Source: Todiramphus chloris collaris
Taxonomy: Eukaryota; Chordata; Aves; Coraciiformes; Alcedinidae
Length of the DNA: 64,000 nt
NCBI GenBank assembly: GCA_025345505.1
Contig: JANVCC010000174.1
Coordinates: forward strand, 1,603,656 to 1,667,655
Direction of reading: 5' to 3'
Numbering within the stretch: position 1 is the first letter of the stretch; every line of letters starts with the position of its first letter. A model generated the notes under the pieces. The model was not told the origin of the DNA. It ran no database searches and saw only the letters and a list, made by a program, of their open reading frames with translations. A program made the translations under genes and the position numbers. Positions 14,779-63,767 of this stretch are shown here, piece by piece.

Positions 14779-17700
14779 CTAAAGAGAAAAACATAATTCA
14801 GTTATTTACAGCTATTCCGTTCGAGATGGTGATAAAACTAGGGAGGTTCAAACTTGTTTGAGGACATCAGTTTCTGCTCTGCAATCGCCTCCCCCAGCCC
14901 CGTGAAAGCTGTCATTTCAACTGGACACACACATACCACACCTGTACCCCCAGTCCCTAGTCTAAAGTTTCTGTCACCTGAAGCAGTTCTTTTGATGTGC
15001 ACAAAAGTATTTGTTTTCATTACTTGGTTTTCTCCCCAGAAAGTATGGATGCCAATACCAAAAAGAAGATTTGGTTGCAACATGTGTTAAGCTTAACCTA
15101 ACAAAGATAATTCTAACAGTAAAGATACAGCTACTTAGAATTCAGCATAAGCTAGCTACCACCTACCACATACCCACATTCTCTGACTGTCAACCTTTGC
15201 TGCCACACAGCACCCACAATATGAAAACTAACATAGGTGTGACGGGCCATAATCACACTGACTCTCAATACACAACACTCCAGAGAAAAGGGTGTACCCA
15301 ACAACCTTAAAGAACCCTTTGCAGGCCTGGGAAAGTCCTCTCCTCAAAGGAAGGAAAAACCTCATTAACTACTTGCATATCTGCTGATTAAAGGACGCAC
15401 TACTCTACAAGGAAGATGAGGAATCAAAAATGATTGCCTTCAGGATAACTATTACTATCTTCAGCAAAAGTTCACCAGTAAATTCATCTTCACTATCAAA
15501 TCCTAGTGCACCCAAATGATGAAGCACTTTAGTTGGTAAGAAACCATTCCCGATACCCACGGCACAAACTTCAGGGCACATCCCAGACAGTACTGAAATG
15601 TAGGGGTAATAAAGACTGGTTCAGTGCTATTCTCCTTGACCAATCTTGTCCATTAAAAGAAAGTTTTTCAGTTGGTCTACAATTAAGCAGTTTAACATTA
15701 TCACGGGACACTGTCAGTACTGAAGTTAAATAGACAACAACACAGATTCAAAAAAAAACTCATGAAGGTCTAGTGAAAGCTACTACCCTTGGCTAGCAAA
15801 GGCCCCCTGGAACAGGCTCTCAGAAACAGGAAGACCATGCTGAGAAAACATGACTACATGACTGATTTATCCTTATATTCTAAATACTTGCTATGGCCAC
15901 TGCTGAACACACTAAGTGAATCTTTGGTCTGACTCAGTGCAGACATTTCTACCTTGCATAAGAGTGACCATGGGCACAACTCTACCCTTCATAAGCCACC
16001 ATGCACAGCCCAGAAATCCACTTTTTCTGGTTATCCGTATCCCACATACACAAGGAAATGCTCATTTCAGGGTTGTAATCATGATGCCACAAGAGTAGAA
16101 AAGTTACTGGCAAATCTAAAGCAGAAGCATTTCAGCTCTAAAGGGAGTTCTACAGCTGGTAATAATACTTTTACTTGCTTAATTCAAGTTAGGACACATC
16201 TTCACAGAGCACAAGTAGTTTTTAATAAAACTGCATTACTTCATTAATGCCATCACATGGTGAAGGCAGAAATTAAATGACTCCACTAAGCAGAAGAATT
16301 AATTTAAAGCATTCCTTATTTCAACAAGCACCTGAGGTATCTAACCAGATGAGAAGAATAGGAATGTCTCTAGGAACAAGCCAACTGAGTTTCAACATCA
16401 GTGGTACAGCAAACTGGTGGAATAATGACTAGGAGGCAGCCACACAGTCAGCTTTAGGTTAGTACAGAATTTTAAGAAGCTTCACTAAAAGCTTAAACAT
16501 AGAACAGAGCAAAGAAGTAATTGGCCATGGATTCATATGACCTTCCAAGTGGAAATTCTGGGTTGCTTTAGAGGACTGCTTTGTTCATTCTTGCTCAGAG
16601 GTCCCCACTTTTTCGTAAAACAAAGTATCCAACACAGTTTCATTATAAACCTTCTTCCTCCTGAGTATCTATTGCATGGAATTTTTGCTCTCCCTTCTTC
16701 ACATGACCCTTGCTTAAGTACCTGTGCCCTCACAGGAAAGCTAAGCGACAGGACTAATCCTGATACATCCCAGCAGTATTTATTATTCAACTGACCCTGA
16801 ATATTGCTGCTGGAGAACAGGAGTGTGTGTCACTGCACACAGCCACTAAGCATTCTGTTTCCAAAGCACAACTTAAGAAGTCTATCAAGTGCAAAATCTC
16901 TGTTATTATAAAGTTCATAGTGACACAGTTTACTTTGTCAGATTGATGAAAAAGACAAGTCAGTGGAACTTTCATAGGATGTAGCACGTCACAGAAACTC
17001 TACCTGGCAGTGGCTTAGTGGTTCTCATCTTTCTCTTCCCCATCCATCCATATTAATGTGAAAGCCAGAATTTTGTCAACTCCTTACAAGGCCCCATGGA
17101 TAAAGGTAAAGGCAAGGCCATTACTGAAGGGGATTTTTAATTTTTAAGGAAAAAAAAAAAAATCAACCAACATGTTCTTGTATTATTTATGAAATGTGGG
17201 GAACTTATTTTCCCTTCTTACTGAAGAGCACCACTTAAAGAGGCTTTTTTCTGATGGTTTCATAGAAACAAACACTACACTCTCAGCAGACTGCATCAAT
17301 TTCTGCAGGTAACTAATATAATCTAGGAAACTTGCACACAGGAGTGAAAGAATCATCTATTTCCAAAAAATAACCCTTCTCAAGTACCTCTGAAGACCAT
17401 ATTCACCTTAAGAAAGCAGGAAAAGCACACTGCCAGAGACTCCACATGCACTTGCTAAATGATAGCCTTGTTTGAAACATCGCTGTGAAGAAATTCTTAC
17501 AGAACAGGTCACAAAATCACCTACAACAGCATAAAAATTTAACTGCTAGACTTCAGCAATTACCAGCTTTGCCCAACCCTAACTTTGGTGCTCACAGAAA
17601 ATTAAGTGCAGCATTATTTTAAATCTCATTCCTTCTCAACTCTGCTATTTTGCATATCTGAAGCAAGCAAAATGCCTGCTCATAGTTGCAGATGGATTTC

Positions 17701-20186
17701 AGATGTTGTGAACACCATCTCACTGTGCAAGATTTAATTTTCATTAGTAAAAAAATTAAAACTAAAAGTAATTAAAAAAAAAAGGAGATATATTTTTCCA
17801 AGCTTCCCATAAATTTAAGTTGTTGGGGTTTTGAGGGATTTTTTCCACCTGTGAGCAACTTCAACTGCTGTAACATTTTACAAAGGCAGTATTGTCCTCA
17901 TCAAGCAGAACAATAAAAGAAGGCAAAATGACAACAAGTCGCATAGATTCACAGATAATAAACCGCAAGTGGTTTTGGGGGGGTTTACACTTCCAAGTAA
18001 TATCACTCACTACTACAGAATGCTGTCTACAGAGTGGTAGGTAATAGGAGATGTAACTTGCAACAGAGCAAAACAGAATGTGGGATACAGTCTGTGGTAG
18101 AGATTGAGAAGAATAATCTTTATAAGACGGCTTCTTTTTCTTTTAATGTTCATTACAGGCTTAGAAGGCTGCCAGCCGTGCTAGAATGAATCATTGCCCT
18201 GATGTCTTGGGAAGAGTCTATGAGCTGTGTATCTCTCAACCTTCAGCCCGTCTGAAGCCAATCAGGAACCATGGAAAGAAGGGAGCTGCCTGCTCGAGTC
18301 TTTCACATGATATACCACTGGCCCTGGAACAGGTGGGAGATAATATGTGAGTTGTTGAGTGAGCTCCATCAGCACAAAAGAAAATCATACATATTCATCT
18401 TGCACTTATTTTAAACTATTATTAGAAGATATCCATCATCCACCCGGTAAGTCACACAGTTAGGTTTTAATATTAAGTGTGTCATCAAACAAATCATCTA
18501 ACCTATCTTGTCTGTTTTCTGTTATTCAAGCTGCCAAACCCAAAGATGTTGGTCGGCCATCCTTCATGGTCTCAAAGCACTTGTAATTAGATCTGGACTT
18601 TCACACAAACGTTTCAAGCAACAAGCTGTTAATTAAGACTTGGAATCTTGAACGTATATTAAAGTTCTGGCAAATAGTTTTTTATGCCACGTCAAAATAC
18701 AGAACATATTGGGGTTTTTTTAAATAAACTTGCAAGCAGAGGAGGAATTTAGTCAAGTTATTATTTATATATTCAGAGAAGTTTGAAACAAGTTCAAAGT
18801 GGTTACAAAAGCAATGTTCAGAAACTGTATCTCTATGTTCCAATAAAATAATATTAAAAAAATCCCACCACGTATGGCAAATGAAGCAGCACCCCTTCTA
18901 TTTAACACAGCCAGCCATTTTTGCACAGGTATGCCTGTCAGGAAACGTGACAGCTTTTAAACAAACAAACAACACCACCACTTGTAACTTAATCAGTACA
19001 ACAGCTCTAAAGAAAGAAAATGAACAAAGATCGAGATTAGTATACGGGAAGTCAGCAGACCAGCTGTTCAGAGCAGCAGGGGTTTATGAAGCAGAGGACC
19101 ACAGCGAATCCAATTTTAGGTACTGCCCTAAGGAGCAGGTAGTGATGACAGTGTGCTCGATCAGCTGCACCCCCACACTCCCAATTGCTATCTTTGTACG
19201 AGCAGAAGATGCCAGATAAAGCAGCAGTGCAGGACTTGGCAACGCACGGAGAATCTCAGCAGATAAACACAGGGCTGTTTATCAGGGCACCAGTGTACCG
19301 GATTGTGCAACAACAAAAAGAACTGAGCTAAGGAGGAGCTGGAACCGGGGAGAAACAGACTTCAAAATCCGGTGCGAACGTATTTTCCGTTTCAGAGAGC
19401 GGCTATAAACTCGCCATCTGCTTCTGGTGAATTCTAGCTCTGCAACCTCAGTTTAATACCCGCATTCTGCCAGCGACCTCAGAAGCGCCAGGCCTGTCAT
19501 CCTGTCTCCTGACGCCTGCCTCCTGACTTCGCCGAGAGGATTGTCAGCTCATCATCCCAATATGGCTGCCTGGGGAACGCCGCTGCGCTGAACCCAGGCA
19601 CCGAGCGCTGCCTGCAGCTCCGCAAAAAGCCACCCTGGAAACCACAATCCTTTTACATCCCTGCATCTTCCAGCCGGCTGAGGGGCTACGCCTCGCTCCT
19701 GAGCAAGCCATTATCCCCCTCCCCCCTCCTCGGGGCTAAAAAGGGGGGAAAAAGGACGACGAAACGCGGCGATAGCCGCGACCCGCACAGCGGGCGGGAT
19801 TCAGAGGAGGAAAAGGACGGGAAGCTGCCGTTCCGCCATGGCTCGGGGCGCCGGGGGAAACGGGAAGGAAGCGTCCCAGGGGACGAGTCGATGCATCGGG
19901 CAGATGCAGGCGAGGGAAAACCGAGCCGGGCCCCACGCCCTTGTGCCGCTGCCCTGACAGCTCCGGGGCACCCTGTCCCGCCCGCACCCCCCCGGCCCTT
20001 CCCTCCCCGCTCCCCAGGCCCCACTCCACCCGGGGCGCCCCCGCCACGTTCCCTCCGCGTCGAACAGCTGCGTAGAGCAGCACCCCCCGCCTCCCCCACC
20101 GCATTACGGCATCCACCCCACCCCCGCCTCGGCCCCGAGCCGTTCCCCGCCTCGCCTCCCGCCGCTCCGCGCGAACCGCCCCTCAC
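14779..20186 (-). other. KIF1B: KIF1B intron 1
   Basis: This is the 5.4 kb between the likely donor of non-coding exon 1 (gtgagg at 20186) and the acceptor of exon 2. It is AT-rich until about 19300, then rises in GC towards the promoter island. Short homopolymers (for example near 17150 and 17780) and random short frames are all I see. A paired acceptor/donor on the plus strand near 18159-18332 is listed among the rejected items. Confidence 0.7.
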
Positions 20187-20242
20187 CTCGGGACGGGCGG
20201 GAGTATCCGCGGGACGCGGGCAGCGCGGGGCCGCCGGCGCTG

Positions 20243-20323
20243 TCAGCAGCTGGGGAAGGCGGCGGGGCCGACGAAGCAGCGCAGTGCGGGGCGGAGAAGA
20301 GAGAAGAATCCGGGCATCCCCAT
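20243..20323 (-). other. Upstream open reading frame in KIF1B exon 1
   Basis: If transcription starts upstream of 20323, exon 1 contains an ATG in a strong context (G at -3, G at +4) that opens a 26-codon frame ending in TGA at 20243-20245, before the exon 1 donor. A second in-frame ATG is at the third codon. Such a frame would be expected to reduce initiation at the KIF1B start. Whether it is translated cannot be judged from sequence. Confidence 0.4.
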
Positions 20324-20407
20324 CACGCTTCGCCGCCTCCACCGAGGCTGGGGGACACCCCCCGCCCCCGGCCGCCAGGAAGGGAGCAGGAAGGAAGCGA
20401 GAAGGGC

Positions 20408-20461
20408 GAGGGAGGGAAGGAGGGAGGGAGGGGAGAAAGGGGGAGGGAGGAAAGAGAAAGG
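20408..20461 (+). repeat. 54-nt polypurine tract with G-run spacing of a G-quadruplex
   Basis: The plus strand is uninterrupted A/G from 20408 to 20461. It contains closely spaced GGG runs separated by one to five bases, which satisfies the usual four-run quadruplex pattern. The KIF1B-sense strand is correspondingly all C/T. It sits at or just downstream of the inferred TSS. Confidence 0.7.
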
Positions 20462-20563
20462 CCGCGCCGGGAAAAACGAGCGCTACGACGCGCTCCCCAC
20501 AGCGCCGCTCCCACACTGACAGGGGCGCGGGGCTCTGCGCCCGAACCCGCCTCCGCAGGGGGA

Positions 20564-20806
20564 GGGGCGTCCGTCCCGCCAATGGCAGAGCGCCGCTGTG
20601 CCCGCCCCCCCCGCGGCTCACCAATCGTCGGGCGCGGAGCGCGCTCGTGCCCGCCCCTCGCCGTGACAATCACAGGCTGACAGAGCCGCGCGCCAATCAC
20701 GGCTCGGGACTGCCCGTCCGCAATGACAAGCGCTGCTTCTTGCCGCTGAGTCAACCCCTCCGCCGAGCCTCGGGGGGAATCGCTTCTCCTCCCAGCCGCA
20801 GCCAAT
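20564..20806. promoter_or_regulatory. KIF1B: KIF1B core promoter region: four CCAAT boxes, GC boxes, AP-1-like site
   Basis: Four CCAAT pentamers occur on the plus strand at 20579-20583, 20621-20625, 20693-20697 and 20802-20806. GC boxes lie at 20564-20569 and 20650-20657, and a TGAGTCA (AP-1 consensus) at 20747-20753. No TATA box is visible. Several CCAAT boxes in one orientation within 230 bp is typical of NF-Y-driven, TATA-less CpG-island promoters, and places the start site some tens of bases to the left for a minus-strand gene. Confidence 0.6.
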
Positions 20807-20867
20807 CGGGACTCGCGATACATCCTCCTCGTCCCCCTGCCGGCCTATAGCGAGCGGCGCGGGGAGA

Positions 20868-20882
20868 CCCCCCCCCCCCCCC
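20868..20882 (+). repeat. C15 homopolymer
   Basis: Fifteen consecutive C residues in the CpG island, a likely length-polymorphic and error-prone site. Confidence 0.9.
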
Positions 20883-20930
20883 GGGGCCGCCTCACCGCTC
20901 AGCCGCGGCGTGTGCGTGCGCGCCCCCCTG

Positions 20931-20948
20931 CGGCGGCGGCGGCGGCGG
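20931..20948 (+). repeat. (CGG)6 trinucleotide repeat
   Basis: Six perfect CGG units in the CpG island upstream of the inferred KIF1B start site. On the KIF1B-sense strand this reads (CCG)6. Confidence 0.9.
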
Positions 20949-21129
20949 CTCCTCCCGGCGGGGACGCGTTTGGTGACCTGAGACGTGAGCAGAAACCGGG
21001 CACTGGCCCCCCGAAAACCCCCCCCACACCCCCAGCTTTAACGTGCGCGGCGAGCAGGCCCGTCTGAGCGAGCGAAGCCGCCAACCCCGGCCCGCTGCGG
21101 TGGGAGTTGAGAGTCCGGGCTGAGGCCTA

Positions 21130-24100
21130 ACGATGAGGCGGGGAAAGCCTTTTTTCCCTTCCCCCCCCTCCCCGATTCCAAGGCTCGTTTCGGTAGCCTG
21201 TGGTATTTTCCTGTAGATCTCCATGTATTTTCACGGAATTGGTTGCGTTGTTTTCATTACCCCTCAAACTCGCAATAATTGCACGCGTTCTCATCTTTAA
21301 AACGCATTTGTGCGGCGACACCTTCACCTGTAAAACACCTCCTTTCCACCTGCACCTCGGTAATTTCTGCTGTTAGAAATAGGCTTCAGTTGAAGCTTAT
21401 AAGCATCTTAAAGAAAATAATATTCTATGAAATACCTTAATTACGTATTTTCCATACACACCCTACCATTAATTAGCTGGAGTCAAGCTCTTGAGAACAC
21501 TTGTGACCTGACATTTTTAGTTTCAGGAGCTTTCATTCTGTTCATGGGCTCCTGGCAAAGTGAATCTTCATGGTGCCAGTTCTGTTCCCCATCAGTTTCA
21601 GGATTTTGAGAGAAGGAATTACTTGTTACTCTGGTGAAAAGTGGCTTTTCCCCCTTGCCCATCTCCTGGTGTGTACAGAGCATCTGCAGATACACCTGTG
21701 AGTTCAAATGCCACAAAACCCCACAGAACAGCAGTTGGTAGGGAAATAACTACCACAGAACCAACAAAGCAAGAATAAGTGGCTTTCCTATGACCCAGAA
21801 AATACCTTTATTTGAACTTTAGATGACTTCCTATTGATGATTTCGTGGTGTTTTCCATGTGTTGGTAACTGTGCTAACTTTCACCTAGGGATACGCAGAT
21901 TTAGGTCAGCTATAATTTCTCTGGAGGAAAAAAAAACCCAAAAACAAACAAAAACCAACTCGCTAAACCTGTTTTGAAATCCTCTGGGAGCTGTCAGGAT
22001 ACTGGGTGTGTGCTGTAAGCCTCTGTGGTAATAGATGCCATGAATTTTACTTCAGAAACATTTGTGTTGTGTCTCTTGGGAACAGTAGCTCCTGCATCAC
22101 TGTCTTCTGGCTAAGTTTGGAGAGCACTTGCATAGAGTAACTGCAGTTTATTAGTTCAGTTGCTTCCTTCCAGAGTCTTGAAAAATCTGCTAGAAATGTT
22201 CAGAGGAAGGGCAGCTCCATGCTGAGAAAGCAAAGGGTGAAGGGTGTAGGACACATGCTGTAGAACACCTGGGAGCTCACTCACTGACTGCAAAGGGACA
22301 CAAAAGGCAAATTCCTCTTTAAATATCCAAGTATGGAGGTGAAAGGTGGGCAGGTATTAAGCAGTCCTCAGCTAGCTGGTTGGGGTGCCTTTTTAATTAT
22401 AGAACTTAGGCATTTTATCTCAATTTAATTAGACCAGCCTCCTCAATATCATCTTTGAAAGTCAGGTCTCCTTGGGCAATTCAGAATTAACTTCATAAAA
22501 AAATGTATCTTCAGCAGAATTCTATTCTAGTGTTCTACCTGTGAATGCTGTTTAAAGAACTAGTTTTCCTTTACAGGCAAGAGAGCATTCTTGGATGTTT
22601 CTGACCCTATAATTGGAAACAAATCCAATTCCCTGCAAGCGTCTGCACGTTTAAAACTAGAATTTAGACTTTCCAAGAAATTGCCACATAATGAAGGTCC
22701 CCAACGCATTATTACACCAGGAAAATGCAAGTAAGTTGTGTGGTGGAAAATTTACATTTATTGGTACAAACAAATCTTGATGGTTACTCAAATCACTGAT
22801 ACTACTGAAAATTGGGAAGCTTGCTTAAATCCAGGAAAGAGGGTAGGGTTCAGCTGAGTGATAAAGAAAAGGAAGATGGTGACAGTGGAGGGCAGTGCTC
22901 CTGGGGATTGCTCGAGCCAAGCTCTTGCTGGCTACGGCAGCACTGTCATCCTCCTGTGAACAGCATCAGGCTGTCCTTGCTGCCAGCAGGGAAGAGCTGG
23001 CCGAGACGTAAATTGTGCTATTACATAAGTGTAAATTGTGATAAAATAGAATCAATTGTACTGGATTGTATTGCTGTAACATCACAGCTTGCCCTAGAAC
23101 TTTTTCTAGTCACAAGGCTGCAGGGCAAGTATTGACCAGCAGCGACACCATCTTGTAACTTCACATTTTTCAAGAAAAATACATTTTTCTGTTCCTGGGA
23201 GGAGCAGGGCACAGCTCAAAGCTATTCAGAAGCTGCAGATCAATGTAAATATCAAAAGGTAATTTCATCAGTTGATAATTTCCGTAATCTCCAATAGAAA
23301 TTTTCTGTCTTGTAATGAGGTTACAGTTGAACTGAAAAAGGTAAAAGGGTGTGTTAGTATGGGGAGGGGGAAATTTAAAAAAATCAAAACCTGCAGGTGG
23401 CATTAAATGAATTAAACTAAGAGCTGTCACACAACTGAGATGCTTTTGTGGAAGACTTCATCAAATACTAACTTCAGCTTTCAGGTACTCAAATGTCGAC
23501 TATCCCCTGAAAGACAGGGTTTTGATTCACTTTTGTACCCAGAAGACAGCAGTATAATGATACTTCCAGTTGCTCATATTAAAATACCTTCCATTATGCT
23601 ACCCCTGATGCTGAATTTGGGAGAGTGTTTGTCTGAATTCACACCTTTGAACTACTTGATACTAGTGCTTCAGATAAAATTGTTTTAGCCACTTCACTTT
23701 AGCCCTCATGTCTCCTGTAATATCTGCATTGGAACTTTTCCAAATGATAAATGTATCCCATAATTAGACAAAACAGTTCAGTAATGCACTTTGCTATTTA
23801 TATTCCTCAGGTCAAACTTTGATATGATGTCAGAATAAATACAAATTCAGATTCTGAAGGGCATTGTCTTCATTAATACATCCAAATGTAAATATTTCCA
23901 TTTCCTCCTCTCAAACAAGGTTGCATCTGAGAGGTCAGCACTGGATTATATATATAACCTAACAAAAATTCCCCCTGGAGCCTCTCGCCAGCAGTGGTGG
24001 AGCTATGAATAGGTACAAGAGTCACCCGCCTGGGAACACTCATGAGATTCAAGTATTACTGGTATCTGTGTGCACTGACATTTTTCACATCATTTACAAA

Positions 24101-24204
24101 GTTAGCTCCAGCTCCTAAATTGCCATCAGCAAAGCCGACCAAAGCCACCCACTCGTTTGTATTCTCTGTGCTTTCAAGGACACACTGAAAGGAAAGACAA
24201 AGGA
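21130..24204. other. Intergenic region between UBE4B and KIF1B
   Basis: About 3 kb between the KIF1B CpG island and the UBE4B poly(A) site. Composition is ordinary AT-rich DNA with small A/T runs (for example near 21929). Open frames are short and show no recognisable protein. I see no gene, RNA gene or repeat family that I can name. Confidence 0.7.
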
Positions 24205-24228
24205 AACCCTTCGTGCGAGTGTGTATCA

Positions 24229-24234
24229 TTTATT
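24229..24234 (-). terminator. UBE4B: UBE4B polyadenylation signal AATAAA
   Basis: The plus strand TTTATT reads AATAAA on the minus strand. It is followed 20-45 nt downstream by T- and GT-rich sequence, as expected for a cleavage/polyadenylation site. An ATTAAA also overlaps the stop codon but is too early to be useful. Confidence 0.7.
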
Positions 24235-24411
24235 GTAGTTCAAGAGTCAGGAATTGAACAGAAGACACAGCGAAAAAAAAAATAAAAGAAAAACAACCTT
24301 TTTTTTCAGACTTAATTTTAAAACACTGTGGTTTCAAATCCTTTTTAAAAAGGAAATTCAAGTATTATATGCAGGGGGCAGTAATACAAAAGTGTTGGTG
24401 AATATTTTTTT

Positions 24412-24413
<2 letters not shown>

Positions 24414-24448
<35 letters not shown>

Positions 24449-24558
24449 NNNNNNNNNNNNNNNNNNNNNNNNNNNNNNNNNNNNNNNNNNNNNNNNNNNN
24501 NNNNNNNNNNNNNNNNNNNNNNNNNNNNNNNNNNNNNNNNNNNNNNNNTTTTTTTTTT
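24414..24558. other. T-homopolymer broken by a 100-N assembly gap
   Basis: Thirty-five T residues (24414-24448) run into exactly 100 N (24449-24548), followed by ten more T. One hundred N is the conventional gap of unknown size, so sequencing or assembly failed in a long T (A on the transcript) tract within the UBE4B 3' UTR. Confidence 0.95.
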
Positions 24559-25584
24559 ATGTAATTCTACATTTCCTGCACCCTTTCTGCTTTGGTAAGG
24601 CCAAGCCATGGATACAAATTGGTACGCAACATAAAAAAAAAATGACCCCTGCCCCGAACTGCAGCCTCCAAAAATGAAAGGATCTCTTTCTGTGGACAAG
24701 CTCTAATGGCTCAGAACTGTCATGTAGCATATATCATATCTGCAGCATTAAAAGAATGGATTTTCTTGCTTTAAAAGTCACTGAAATCCTGGTATTCCCA
24801 AGCATCTCACTCACGGTAGCCGTTTTAACATCTTTTATCTCAAGGCTTTGCAAAAAAATACCAGATAGATCAACATAAAGAAAAGGGACATTTCAAAGAA
24901 TGGAAATTAAAATCTCTGTGTGAAATCTGTGTTTGAAATTATCCTCGTGTCTAACACCAATTAAAAACCAAATATGCAAATATGTGTAATATAAAAATAC
25001 GATCCCAAGATTAACACTTTGTTGCAGGCACGGTTATCGCACGGGATGTGTTCCTTTTAGGGCAGGGGAATGATTTTGATTTTCACAGGGATTTTTTTGC
25101 TATACAAAAAAGAAAAAGAAAGAGACAGCGGTGCAGGTTTGATAGGTGGAGGAGGAAGAAGGGAGGGAAAGAGGAAAAAGTTACTTTAGCAGCAAAATGT
25201 CCAAGGTTCTAACCACAATCAAATTAACGGATATTTGCCTGTAAAAAATAAGGTTGAAGGGATGCTGCCCTGATCCATTCATCTTTGCTAAAATAATTCA
25301 GCTGTAAAAACTCCAAAATGTGACATATTGAAGGACAGTTTTGTAACATAAGCAACTTCCTAGCTGGTCCTCCTTGTTATTGACCATTGTTATCACTTAA
25401 ATATATGTACAAGAATTAAGCCGCTTTTCTCCTCGTCCTCATGCTTCTGGTCACTACTGCAAGTCAGTGCCCGTGGGCGTGCTAATCCCATCAACAGCTT
25501 TCAAATTGAATCTGCTCCACTATAACCAGAACAGCCCACGCCCTGCTCTTCCCATTGGTGTTGGCGTGCACTGCGAGGGAATTT

Positions 25585-63767
<38,183 letters not shown>

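Larger units (their letters stand above)
20187..20470 (-). other. KIF1B: KIF1B non-coding exon 1 (right end, the TSS, uncertain)
   Basis: On the minus strand the sequence CCGAG is followed by gtgagg at 20186-20181, a good donor inside the island. No AATAAA or coding start intervenes, so this is the best candidate for the donor joining exon 2. The 5' boundary is inferred to lie just downstream of the CCAAT cluster, around 20450-20500. A second possible donor (gtgagg just left of 20893) could mark an alternative first exon further upstream. No transcript evidence is available here. Confidence 0.5.
19560..21130. promoter_or_regulatory. KIF1B: CpG island over the KIF1B promoter and exon 1
   Basis: Base composition changes sharply from AT-rich flanks to very GC-rich, CpG-dense sequence, with frequent CG dinucleotides, GC boxes, a C15 tract and CGG repeats. 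Long open frames on both strands here are a by-product of high GC and lack of stops. The position, about 5.5 kb upstream of the KIF1B start codon and downstream of the UBE4B poly(A) site, fits a housekeeping-type promoter of KIF1B transcribed to the left. Boundaries are estimated by eye. Confidence 0.85.
24205..25584 (-). other. UBE4B: UBE4B 3' untranslated region
   Basis: This is the sequence after the UBE4B stop codon up to the inferred cleavage site roughly 20 nt past the only clear AATAAA. It is about 1.4 kb, AT-rich, with no further coding homology. It is interrupted by a T-run flanking a 100-N gap, so the true UTR length is unknown. The left boundary is inferred from the poly(A) signal. 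Confidence 0.75.

Noticed and set aside
15790-15830. Weak resemblance to an internal CR1 segment ('ggaacaggct')
   Set aside because: Only about ten bases match and no adjoining CR1 sequence is present.
18159-18332. Exon-like signals on the plus strand (pyrimidine-rich acceptor ending in cattacag, donor AACAG|gtggga)
   Set aside because: Non-coding in all frames I checked; chance acceptor/donor pairs are common and nothing else supports an antisense transcript.
19686-20850. Long open frames on both strands (over 300 codons) in the KIF1B CpG island
   Set aside because: They overlap on opposite strands, are rich in Arg/Gly/Pro/Ala, match no family I know, and are explained by high GC with few stops.
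20880-20895. Second possible KIF1B exon 1 donor (gtgagg just left of 20893)
   Set aside because: It lies upstream of the CCAAT cluster for a minus-strand gene, so it would need a separate upstream promoter; kept only as an alternative first-exon possibility.
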